Source of the DNA: Alphaproteobacteria bacterium
GTDB lineage: Bacteria > Pseudomonadota > Alphaproteobacteria > BNTO01
Assembly: GCA_025996655.1 (NCBI GenBank)
Contig: BNTO01000067.1
Span: forward strand, 1 to 5,746
DNA: 5,746 bases
Direction of reading: 5' to 3'
The position numbers and the translations under genes were made by a program. The notes beneath the pieces were generated by a model. It searched no databases and was not told the DNA's origin. It was given only the letters and a program-made list of their open reading frames with translations. How positions within the stretch are numbered: the stretch's first letter is position 1; every line of letters starts with the position of its first letter. Of this stretch, positions 1 to 5,659 are shown piece by piece.

Positions 1-117
1 CTTTTCGCGTAATGTTCCAATACCCTCTTTCTAAAATCTGTACTGTAAGCCAAATTAAAACCGTTAACAAAAATCACTAATAGGGTTTACATTTTTTTTG
101 CAAATTTTTCAAGCCGC

Positions 118-582
118 TTAGCTATATTTCCCTCTCTCCCATTGAAGTAATGTTTCTTTGAGGGCGAGGCCGCCTCGGTACCCGGTAAGATCCCCATAAC
201 GTCCAAGAACGCGATGGCAGGGGATGAAAATGGGAAGCGGATTTTTGTTAAGGGCCAGACCAACGGCTCTAGAAGCCTTCGGATTATTGATGTAAACAGC
301 GAGATCTTTGTAGGTTGTCGTTCGCCCATAAGGGCATTGCAGAGTAGCTTGCCAAACTTTGTGCTGAAAAACGGTTCCTTTCAAGCAAAGCGGCAGAGAA
401 AACGTTTTTAAACGACCTTGAAAATAAGCGTTTAATTGTTGAAAAGCTTCCTGAAGCACAGGCGCCTCGCCGTCTTCGTCTCCAACAGAAGGGGAATCTT
501 TTTCAAAAAACACATGCGCTATTTGGCCATCGTCTTCAGCAATGCCCATACGTCCCAAGGGCGTTTGTTGGAAAAGGATCAT
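118..582 (-). CDS. ogt: Methylated-DNA--protein-cysteine S-methyltransferase (Ogt/MGMT type)
   Basis: This is a suicide DNA repair enzyme that moves the alkyl group from O6-alkylguanine (and O4-alkylthymine) in DNA to its own cysteine. The product is 154 aa, the usual length for Ogt-type proteins without an Ada domain. The C-terminal DNA-binding domain is complete. It has FQHKVWQ (72-78), the PYG turn (84-86), Tyr91, an ASRAVG stretch with the probable arginine finger (103-108), the active-site motif IPCHRV (120-125) with acceptor Cys122, and the closing GYRGGLALKE segment (134-143). I chose the ATG at 582 because family members begin just before the TPLG strand (here residues 7-10). A GTG at 612 overlaps the TGA of the upstream peptidase gene (GTGA) and would add 10 residues. 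Neither start has a strong Shine-Dalgarno sequence, which suggests translational coupling. The family assignment is very secure; the start is less so. Confidence 0.95.
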   Translation of the reverse strand: MILFQQTPLGRMGIAEDDGQIAHVFFEKDSPSVGDEDGEAPVLQEAFQQLNAYFQGRLKTFSLPLCLKGTVFQHKVWQATLQCPYGRTTTYKDLAVYINNPKASRAVGLALNKNPLPIFIPCHRVLGRYGDLTGYRGGLALKETLLQWERGKYS

Positions 583-608
583 GACGCGTCGTTCTGCAGT
601 TTTACCAC

Positions 609-1403
609 TCACTCCATTATAAACGGGTTTCCACAATTTTTTAAAAATTGATGCGTTTCTTTTTGAAGTTTTCGGTGATTCGGGTAGAGTTTTTCTAAAA
701 AATCATGAAACGCAGGGCTATGATTAAAATGCTTGATATGAGCCAATTCGTGATAAATCACCGAATCCCAATGTTTCGGCTCCCCTAAAATAAGGCGAAC
801 ATTTAAAGCCATCACGCGTTTTTTCGTCATATGCCCCCATTTGCCTTTGAAAAGTTTGATGACAAGCGTGGGCTGAACGGAAGAGTATTTTTTGAACGTC
901 TTCAAACAAAGGACGAGTCTTTCTCGGAAAATACGATCGGCTTCGGCAAAATACCAAGCCAACACAAGAGGTCGAATAATTTTGGGATCAAAATTGAGCG
1001 CCGTCACTACAAGATCTTCCTTCTGAAGGACAATCTTTTTTGGGGTACCTTTCTTGAGGCACAGTGTGTACGGTTTGCCGCTATACCAAAAAGTCTCGCC
1101 GTCTTGAAAGGAATACGCTCGGGTCTCAGGTTTTTGTTGATCTTGTTCTATTCTTTTCAAATGTTTGAGGATAAACGATGCTTTGGATTCAACAAAGGTT
1201 TGGATGTCTTTGAGTTTGGCTTTCCTGTTCGTGTGAACCCTCACGCCTTTGTGAGAAACAGAAAGCGCCGTCGTTTTTCTTTTAGAAATCACAAGGGTGT
1301 AGGGGTAGGTGCGCCCTTCAAAGGAAAAGGAGCGTTCCGAGGACCGTTGGGACGTCCCGAGCAAAACGCTTTTATTCCTTCTCGGGTGCGGGTTCGAGAA
1401 CAT
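609..1403 (-). CDS. YgjP-like (DUF45) zinc metallopeptidase
   Basis: The predicted product is a 264-aa zinc-dependent metallopeptidase of the YgjP/SprT-like group. Its substrate is unknown. The evidence is the zinc site HELAH (218-222, ligands His218 and His222, catalytic Glu219), followed by NHSPAFHDFL (227-236), where His228 is the expected third ligand. The N-terminal half (about 25-130) resembles the strand-rich YgjP N-terminal region: FEGRTYPYTL, then a helix, then FWYSGKPYTL. The segment before the zinc helix usually reads RWGSC in this family; here it is KWGHM (188-192). I start at the ATG at 1403 because AAGGG lies about 8 bases upstream. The longer open frame back to 1589 reads antisense through a tRNA gene and is spurious. 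No signal peptide or membrane helix is visible, so a cytoplasmic location is likely. It lies directly upstream of ogt and is probably cotranscribed with it. Confidence 0.88.
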   Translation of the reverse strand: MFSNPHPRRNKSVLLGTSQRSSERSFSFEGRTYPYTLVISKRKTTALSVSHKGVRVHTNRKAKLKDIQTFVESKASFILKHLKRIEQDQQKPETRAYSFQDGETFWYSGKPYTLCLKKGTPKKIVLQKEDLVVTALNFDPKIIRPLVLAWYFAEADRIFRERLVLCLKTFKKYSSVQPTLVIKLFKGKWGHMTKKRVMALNVRLILGEPKHWDSVIYHELAHIKHFNHSPAFHDFLEKLYPNHRKLQKETHQFLKNCGNPFIME

Positions 1404-1458
1404 CCTTACATCCCTTAGAATAAACCACCTCAAGGCAGAGGATATCTCAGCTTTTGAA

Positions 1459-1488
1459 AAAATACAAAAAGAAAAAATTGGGGTACAA
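1459..1488 (-). promoter_or_regulatory. Probable promoter of the peptidase-ogt unit
   Basis: Reading the minus strand, TTGTAC (1488-1483) and TATTTT (1464-1459) are separated by 18 bases and would start transcription near 1451, about 48 bases before the peptidase ATG. The -35 bases overlap the -10 element of the divergent tRNA promoter on the other strand. This is a consensus match by eye only. Confidence 0.4.
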
Positions 1489-1489
1489 T
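1484..1489 (+). promoter_or_regulatory. Probable -10 element of the tRNA-Ser gene
   Basis: TACAAT lies 16 bases before the mature tRNA 5' end, so transcription would begin about 10 bases ahead of it. No good -35 hexamer stands at the normal distance: AATACA is at 1461-1466, while TTGAAA at 1454-1459 is 24 bases away, which is too far. The position is convincing, but the promoter is incomplete by consensus. Confidence 0.4.
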
Positions 1490-1505
1490 GTCCGTGGAGC
1501 TTAGG

Positions 1506-1595
1506 GGATGGATGACCGAGCGGTTGAAGGTACCGGTCTTGAAAACCGGCAAGGGGGCAACCCCTTCGTGGGTTCGAATCCCACTCCATCTGCCA
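1506..1595 (+). tRNA. tRNA-Ser (anticodon UGA)
   Basis: This is a complete class II tRNA of 90 nt with an encoded CCA tail (1593-1595). The acceptor stem pairs 1506-1512 (GGATGGA) with 1585-1591 (TCCATCT); the first pair is a G-U wobble. The discriminator is G1592, as expected for serine. The anticodon stem is CCGGT/ACCGG (1533-1537, 1545-1549). The 7-base loop CTTGAAA contains anticodon TGA at 1540-1542, which reads UCA and, by wobble, other UCN serine codons. A long variable arm with a GGGG/CCCC stem (about 1551-1567), diagnostic of serine or leucine tRNAs, precedes the T arm GTGGG-TTCGAAT-CCCAC (1568-1584). All parts needed for function appear intact. Confidence 0.98.
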
Positions 1596-1953
1596 GGAAT
1601 TTTTGTTTGATGTTTGCGTTGCAAGTGTGTGTGGGCAGATTCTTTAGGTGTAATTTCTGAGAAAACTTATTATGAAGAGTAGAAGGAATATTCAGATTGA
1701 CACAGGAGCGTCCGAACGATGGAGGTAATTCGTCTCGAAATAGCATATCCAGCTTGCTGAAAAATATCGTCTCAATCCTAAAACCGTTATGAAAGGAAAG
1801 TACATATACCCAAGAAGACTCAGACTCTGGATTTTTCCTCAAGAAAAAAATCTTCAGACATAAGGAACCCTTGATGTTAAGAGGTTTACAAAAAATCCGC
1901 AGTCCTTACTACGCTTGAGTATATACCAAAAGAATTCGAGGCAAAAAGCTGGG
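1596..1953. other. Gene-poor stretch between tRNA-Ser and rnhB
   Basis: These 358 bases lie between the 3' end of the tRNA gene and the stop codon of the converging rnhB gene. I see no supported gene. Plus-strand frames starting at 1609, 1719 and 1788 encode only 16, 13 and 24 residues. A minus-strand frame open to 1842 runs into the tRNA antisense sequence and gives the familiar spurious peptide from that source. The stretch could be a decayed gene or an old integration site next to the tRNA. No second copy of the tRNA 3' end is visible in the window to support the latter. Confidence 0.6.
1826..1858. terminator. AT-rich stem-loop, possible terminator
   Basis: TCTG-GATTTTT (1826-1836) pairs with AAAAATC-TT-CAGA (1846-1858), giving an 11-bp stem with a 2-base bulge and a 9-base loop. 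It lies between two convergent transcription units, where a bidirectional terminator would be useful. It has little G+C and no clean trailing T run, so this is a weak call. Confidence 0.25.
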
Positions 1954-1966
1954 TTAAGCGCTTTCC
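1943..1966 (-). terminator. Weak terminator-like hairpin at the rnhB stop
   Basis: On the minus strand AAAGC (1964-1960) and GCTTT (1949-1945) form a 5-bp stem, extendable by G-U pairs. The loop holds the rnhB TAA stop, and the 3' arm runs straight into a short T run. The arrangement is right for pnp-rnhB termination, but the stem is short. Confidence 0.25.
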
Positions 1967-2580
1967 AATATTCTTCGAATGGGCGCGTAGCTTTTGCGGT
2001 GGTGCGGTGTGACGCCCCATTCGGCTAAGGCGGCCTGATGCTGCGCCGTTCCATAGCCCATATTTTGAGCCCAGCCGTACGGCGGAACCTCCGCGCCTAA
2101 ACGTTTCATAAGGCGGTCGCGCGTGACTTTCGCGAAAATGGAGGCAGCCGCGATGCTATAACTTTTTTGATCCCCTTTAACGATGGCTTGCCCCTTCATG
2201 TTTTCTGCGGGCAATTTGAGGCTCCCATCAATCAAATATGCCGAGGCCCCAAGCGGCTCCAACGCGCGTTTCATTGCTAAAAATGTGGCTTCTAAAATAT
2301 TGAGGCTGTCAATTTCTTCAACGGAGGCCTGCCCTACACTGGCGGCAAGGTAGGGGCTTTCTTGGAGCTGTTCAAAAAGGACTTCCCGCCTTGCTGCTGT
2401 TAACTTTTTAGAATCATTGACGTGCGAAAATTCTTGAAGAAAGGCGCGTTTATCGAGAACAATAACCGCCGCCGCAACGACGGGGCCCGCCCAAGGTCCC
2501 CGCCCCGCCTCATCAAGCCCCGCGATGCGTTCTTGCGCGCCCCACTGTTCTTCGAAGGAAAAGTCGGGAAGATGGGTCAT
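1954..2580 (-). CDS. rnhB: Ribonuclease HII
   Basis: RNase HII cuts RNA strands in RNA-DNA hybrids. It removes single ribonucleotides left in DNA and helps remove Okazaki primers; it is cytoplasmic and metal-dependent. The 208-aa product has typical length and all main blocks: GLDEAGRGPWAGPV (21-34) with catalytic Asp23 and Glu24 and the GRG motif that recognises the ribonucleotide junction, DSKKL (56-60), Asp118 in LIDGS, KGDQKSYSIAAASIFAKVTRD (135-155) with Asp137 as the probable fourth acidic ligand, and the NMGYGTAQHQ and HHRKSYAP segments near the end. The ATG at 2580 overlaps the pnp TGA by four bases (ATGA), and no good Shine-Dalgarno sequence precedes it. Translation therefore probably depends on ribosomes finishing pnp. 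The gene is intact. Confidence 0.97.
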   Translation of the reverse strand: MTHLPDFSFEEQWGAQERIAGLDEAGRGPWAGPVVAAAVIVLDKRAFLQEFSHVNDSKKLTAARREVLFEQLQESPYLAASVGQASVEEIDSLNILEATFLAMKRALEPLGASAYLIDGSLKLPAENMKGQAIVKGDQKSYSIAAASIFAKVTRDRLMKRLGAEVPPYGWAQNMGYGTAQHQAALAEWGVTPHHRKSYAPIRRILESA

Positions 2581-4868
2581 GAACGCCTGGGAGGTCTATC
2601 GCCGCCGCGGCGGTCTCCTCTGGGTCCTCTATCTCCTCGATCCCCGCGGTCGCGGAAAGGCGGACGGTCATTGCCACTGCGCGGCGTCCGGTCGTCTCTG
2701 TTGCTTCGGTCGCCCCAATCGCCGTCCGACCGCGGCTTCCTCTCATAAGACGCATTCGGCGCTCTCGGATGGGTAAGGGCCCGAATGCTGAGCCGTGATT
2801 TTTTGGTACGCGGGTCGGATCCCAAGAAAACGACCTTGACAATATCGCCAACATGCAAGACATCTTCCACGTTTTCAATGCGTTCGGTACTAATTTCACT
2901 GATATGAACGAGGCCGTCGCGGCTGCCATAGAAATTGACAAACGCACCGAAATCCGTCGTTTTGACAACGGGCCCCGAATAGATTTGCCCAACTTCTGGC
3001 TCGCCCACAATGTCATTAATCCGGCGCACGGCTTCGTCCAAAGAGGCCTGGTCTTGCCCAAAAACGGCGACCTCGCCGTCATCGCTAATATCAATCTTGG
3101 CGCCCGTAGCGTCGCAAATTTCGCGAATGACTTTGCCGCCAGGGCCGATAAGCTCGCGAATTTTGTCTTTGTCAATTTGAATCCCCACAATTTGTGGCGC
3201 GAATTTGTTCAGCGTTTTTCGCGCTTCGGTCAGCGCCTGGCTCATTTGTTCGGCAATATGTTGCCGGCCTTTGCGCGCCTGCTCCAAAGCGATTTCCATA
3301 ATTTCAAACGTAATGCTTGTAATTTTGATATCCATTTGCAGCGCGGTAATGCCGTCGGCCGTTCCTGCGACTTTGAAATCCATATCGCCCAGGTGATCTT
3401 CGGTGCCTTGAATATCCGTCAACACGGCAAACTTGTCGACTTCCTTCACTAACCCCATTGCAATCCCCGCCACAGGTTTCGCGAGAGGAACGCCTGCATC
3501 CATAAGCGCCAGCGAGCCTCCGCAAACGCTTGCCATGGACGAGGAACCGTTGGATTCTGTGATTTCGGAAACGAGGCGAACCGTGTAAGGGAACGCTTCT
3601 TTCGCTGGAATGAGCGGATGAAGCGCGCGCCAGGCCAGGCGTCCGTGCCCAATTTCGCGCCGTCCCGGCGCCGCCATGCGGCCTGTTTCGCCAACAGCGT
3701 AAGGCGGAAAATTGTAGTGCATGAGAAATGTTTCTTTGCGGCCGCCCGTTAGACTGTCCGTCATTTGCTCGTCGTCGCCGGAACCTAGCGTCGTGACAAC
3801 CAAGGCCTGCGTTTCCCCACGTGTGAACAGCGCGCTCCCGTGAACGCGCGGCAGAACACCAACTTCACATTGAATAGGCCGGACTTCGTCCAAGGTCCGC
3901 CCATCCACGCGGTGGCCCTTTCCCAAGACATCCGCCCGCATAAATTCATATTCCAAATCTTCAAAGGCGCGCTTAGTCAACGAACGCGTCTGCGCGTCGC
4001 TATCGGGTCCTAATTTTTCAAGCTCGAGTTTCAGTACATTCCCAAGGGCGTCATAGCGCTCAAGCTTCTCTCTCATAGCAAGCGCCTTACGGATCGCTTT
4101 CTCGGAAGACTTTTGAAGCGCCTTTTTGATGCGCGCATAATCCGCTTCTTCGGGCGGCAAATCCCAAACAGGGGAGCCCGCTTTCTTTTGAAGAGATTTG
4201 ATCGCCTTGAGAACGGGGGCGAAACTGCCATGCCCAAACTTGACGGCGTCAAGCATGGTCGCTTCGGGCAATTGCTGCGCCTCGGATTCGACCATCAGCA
4301 CCCCACTTTCTGTCCCGGCCACTACCAAATCCAGCTGACTGGACGCCAAAACTTCCGGCGTGGGGTTCAGCACAAACTGCCCGTTGACAAACCCTACACG
4401 TGCGGCGCAGACGAGTTCTTTCACGGGGAGCCCGGACAAAGCCAACGCCGCCGAAGCGCCGACGAGGGCTACAATATCGGGCGAATTGTCTTGATCATAA
4501 GCAAGAACGGTACAAATAATTTGCACTTCGTTATGGAAATTTTCGGGAAACAACGGGCGCAAAGGCCGATCAATCAGGCGCGAAATAAGGGTTTCAGCCT
4601 CAGAAGGTTTGTTTTCCCTCTTGAAAAAACCACCCGGCACGCGCCCTGCGGCATACATTTTCTCTTGGTAGTGAACGGTAAGGGGGAAGAAATCCGCTTC
4701 GGGGGCTGCCTCCTTGGCCGCCACGACGGTGCACAAAACCGCCGTATCCCCGTAACGGGCCACCACGGCTCCGTTGGCCTGCCGCGCGATGTGGCCTGTT
4801 TCAAGCGAGAACGCTCGCCCAGCTAAGTCAAACTCTTCCTTATAAACTTTAAAAAACGAATCGGTCAT
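2577..4868 (-). CDS. pnp: Polynucleotide phosphorylase (PNPase)
   Basis: PNPase degrades RNA 3'-5' by phosphorolysis as a homotrimer and is a core enzyme of mRNA turnover. The 763-aa product has the full domain order. The first RNase PH-like core (about 1-225) contains GRVPGGFFKREN (75-86) and SRLIDRPLRPLFP. A helical linker covers about 240-315. The second, catalytic core (about 320-545) has VHGSALFTRGETQ (342-354) and EDHLGDMDFKVAG (490-502); by alignment to the E. coli enzyme, Asp491, Asp497 and Lys499 would be catalytic. The KH domain (about 557-617) has the GPGG loop (575-578), and the S1 domain covers 626-697. A 66-residue Arg/Gly/Asp-rich tail follows, making the protein some 50 residues longer than many homologues. 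I chose the ATG at 4868 because GAGAGG and AGAAGA stand upstream and MTDSFFKVYK matches the family N-terminus. It is the first gene of an operon with rnhB. Confidence 0.98.
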   Translation of the reverse strand: MTDSFFKVYKEEFDLAGRAFSLETGHIARQANGAVVARYGDTAVLCTVVAAKEAAPEADFFPLTVHYQEKMYAAGRVPGGFFKRENKPSEAETLISRLIDRPLRPLFPENFHNEVQIICTVLAYDQDNSPDIVALVGASAALALSGLPVKELVCAARVGFVNGQFVLNPTPEVLASSQLDLVVAGTESGVLMVESEAQQLPEATMLDAVKFGHGSFAPVLKAIKSLQKKAGSPVWDLPPEEADYARIKKALQKSSEKAIRKALAMREKLERYDALGNVLKLELEKLGPDSDAQTRSLTKRAFEDLEYEFMRADVLGKGHRVDGRTLDEVRPIQCEVGVLPRVHGSALFTRGETQALVVTTLGSGDDEQMTDSLTGGRKETFLMHYNFPPYAVGETGRMAAPGRREIGHGRLAWRALHPLIPAKEAFPYTVRLVSEITESNGSSSMASVCGGSLALMDAGVPLAKPVAGIAMGLVKEVDKFAVLTDIQGTEDHLGDMDFKVAGTADGITALQMDIKITSITFEIMEIALEQARKGRQHIAEQMSQALTEARKTLNKFAPQIVGIQIDKDKIRELIGPGGKVIREICDATGAKIDISDDGEVAVFGQDQASLDEAVRRINDIVGEPEVGQIYSGPVVKTTDFGAFVNFYGSRDGLVHISEISTERIENVEDVLHVGDIVKVVFLGSDPRTKKSRLSIRALTHPRAPNASYERKPRSDGDWGDRSNRDDRTPRSGNDRPPFRDRGDRGDRGPRGDRRGGDRPPRRS
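2580..2777 (-). repeat. Coding region for the low-complexity Arg/Gly/Asp tail of PNPase
   Basis: This stretch codes for residues 698-763, after the S1 domain. It is dominated by Arg, Asp, Gly and Pro with short repeats such as DRGDRGDRG and RGDRRGGDRPPRR. Such RGG/RGD-like tails are disordered and often bind RNA or partner proteins. The nucleotide sequence is correspondingly repetitive and G+C-rich, so it could vary in length by slippage. Confidence 0.8.
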
Positions 4869-4949
4869 TATGTCTTCTTTTTTTCCTCTCAATAAAAACG
4901 GTACAGCGAACAAAATATCAAAATGAGGGGAAATGTTTTAAGAAACAAA

Positions 4950-4973
4950 AAATCTTAATAAAAATAAAGATTT
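4950..4973 (-). promoter_or_regulatory. Hairpin with T run in the pnp leader
   Basis: On the minus strand AAATCTT (4973-4967) and AAGATTT (4956-4950) form a 7-bp stem with a 10-base loop, continuing into a T run. It lies between the proposed promoter and the pnp ATG, so it could act as a weak attenuator or an RNase III/PNPase control site. In E. coli, pnp is controlled by a structured leader, but that hairpin is much longer and follows rpsO. Confidence 0.25.
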
Positions 4974-5006
4974 CAAAAAAACTTCAACTCCCATCCAGAA
5001 CAGCTC

Positions 5007-5036
5007 AATGTAAGCAGAAAAACACGTTTCGCGCAA
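5007..5036 (-). promoter_or_regulatory. Probable promoter of the pnp-rnhB operon
   Basis: On the minus strand TTGCGC (5036-5031) and TACATT (5012-5007) are 18 bases apart. Transcription would start near 5000 and leave a leader of about 130 bases before the pnp ATG. The match is by eye; other promoters further upstream are possible. Confidence 0.4.
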
Positions 5037-5171
5037 GCTTTACAAAACTCAGCGCAAGCGTTTCGGCCTTCTTAGACGCTGTCTTCATGCTCCTTAAAAA
5101 GAGCAAAAAAAGTGTTTCCTTTTTGATTTTTTTTGGGGTACAAAACGAATGTAGTCCCTCTTTTTCGTTAC

Positions 5172-5177
5172 TATAAT
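5172..5177 (+). promoter_or_regulatory. Perfect TATAAT -10 hexamer
   Basis: TATAAT on the plus strand would start transcription near 5184, just ahead of the small open frames at 5223-5629. No recognisable -35 hexamer lies 16-18 bases upstream (ATGTAG at 5149-5154), so the site may be weak or fortuitous in this AT-rich DNA. Confidence 0.35.
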
Positions 5178-5222
5178 GTTTTTCCAAGAAAGTATGCGGT
5201 CCTCCTTTGTGTCTTCGTAGGT

Positions 5223-5462
5223 ATGCACGGTCCCAGTTTTTGCTCTAAAGCACCAGAGATGGACGAAACGATCAGACAAATGAGAACCCAGATAGCACAG
5301 GTTCAAGGGATCCTAGCCCAAGCTTCTGCGTTTCAAGTCCTTTTTAACGGGTTGCAGGTTTTTGCTGCCCAAAACGGGATAGAAACTTCTGTGCCCCAAG
5401 GTCAGCCCAAGCTTTTGTGCCACGTTCTTCTTTCCAGGCTTGGTTTTGTATTGGCGAACTGA
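5223..5462 (+). CDS. Small hypothetical protein, unrecognised
   Basis: This open frame encodes 79 residues from the ATG at 5223. I do not recognise the product. Residues 12-50 form a likely amphipathic helix rich in Gln and Ala (DETIRQMRTQIAQ onward). The start is uncertain: no ATG has a good Shine-Dalgarno sequence, and the frame stays open upstream to a TTG at 5133. That longer version would add a basic then hydrophobic stretch (PRKYAVLLCVFVG) resembling a signal peptide, but it begins upstream of the TATAAT at 5172. The TGA stop overlaps the next ATG (TGATG), which suggests either a coupled pair or one gene split by a frameshift. It may also be a decaying remnant, since it lies beside an insertion sequence. 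Confidence 0.4.
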   Translation: MHGPSFCSKAPEMDETIRQMRTQIAQVQGILAQASAFQVLFNGLQVFAAQNGIETSVPQGQPKLLCHVLLSRLGFVLAN

Positions 5463-5629
5463 TGAAAGCCGTGGCCTTTACGTATGTGGTCAGGGCCTTA
5501 TGCGACCAGATTCGCGCATTTGTGTGGCAAGGAGCATTAGCCACTGTTGTTCTAGCAGCACTGGCTTGTGAGGAAGAAGAGGAAACACTTAGTTATCCGA
5601 AAAACATAGAGGAAAAATTAAGGGGCTGA
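5462..5629 (+). CDS. Small hypothetical protein, apparently 3'-truncated by an insertion sequence
   Basis: This frame encodes 55 residues from the ATG at 5462, overlapping the stop of the preceding frame as TGATG. I do not recognise the product. It has two probable helices, one reading ALATVVLAALA (25-35), which is hydrophobic enough to touch a membrane, and then an acidic run EEEEE (37-41). The last residue and the stop codon fall within the GGGGCTGACACC sequence that looks like an IS terminus, so the native C-terminus is probably missing. The same frame is open back to 5348, so it might instead be the downstream half of a gene frameshifted relative to the 5223 frame. Confidence 0.4.
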   Translation: MKAVAFTYVVRALCDQIRAFVWQGALATVVLAALACEEEEETLSYPKNIEEKLRG

Positions 5630-5654
5630 CACCTAACATTTTTATGTTAAGGTG
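5630..5654 (+). promoter_or_regulatory. Hairpin covering the transposase Shine-Dalgarno sequence
   Basis: CACCT-AACAT (5630-5639) pairs with ATGTT-A-AGGTG (5644-5654): ten pairs, one bulged A, and a TTTT loop. The 3' arm contains AAGG (5649-5652), the probable ribosome-binding site of the transposase ATG at 5660. A transcript entering from outside the element would contain both arms and could hide the site. The pairing is seen directly; the function is inferred. Confidence 0.5.
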
Positions 5655-5659
5655 CGCGT

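Larger units (their letters stand above)
4869..5222. other. Divergent intergenic region between pnp and the plus-strand small open frames
   Basis: These 354 AT-rich bases hold the pnp leader with its Shine-Dalgarno sequence and a weak hairpin, a probable pnp promoter, and a plus-strand TATAAT. An 8-base sequence GCGCAAGC occurs twice (5031-5038 and 5052-5059), with CGTTTC flanking the pair on opposite outer sides (5025-5030 and 5059-5064). No rpsO gene is present; rpsO normally precedes pnp in many proteobacteria. A 27-codon minus-strand frame (5005-5088) is not convincing. Confidence 0.6.

Noticed and set aside
1..117. Possible minus-strand start (AGAGGG then TTG at about 19) running off the left edge
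   Set aside because: The spacing of two bases is too short for a ribosome-binding site and only six codons are visible, so nothing can be supported.
583..636. ogt extension to a TTG at 636
   Set aside because: The first residues do not fit the family, the start is TTG, and it overlaps the end of the peptidase gene by 28 bases.
831..1418. Long plus-strand open frame of 195 codons
   Set aside because: It is antisense to the peptidase gene, which has a clear zinc motif and proper start; the plus-strand product has no recognisable motif.
1404..1589. N-terminal extension of the peptidase frame to an ATG at 1589
   Set aside because: It reads antisense through tRNA-Ser and the promoter region, has no matching family sequence, and a good ATG with AAGGG stands at 1403.
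1430..1842. Minus-strand frames over and beyond the tRNA gene
   Set aside because: They contain GFEPTKGLPP-type and similar peptides, which are the well-known artefact of translating the antisense of a serine tRNA gene.
2422..4826. Several long frames overlapping pnp and rnhB on both strands
   Set aside because: They are shadows of the two well-conserved genes. Their products are Arg-rich or Phe/Asn-rich nonsense without motifs.
5005..5088. 27-residue minus-strand peptide upstream of pnp, preceded by AAGGAG
   Set aside because: The AAGGAG is only one base from the ATG, the frame covers the proposed pnp promoter, and the product has no recognised relatives.
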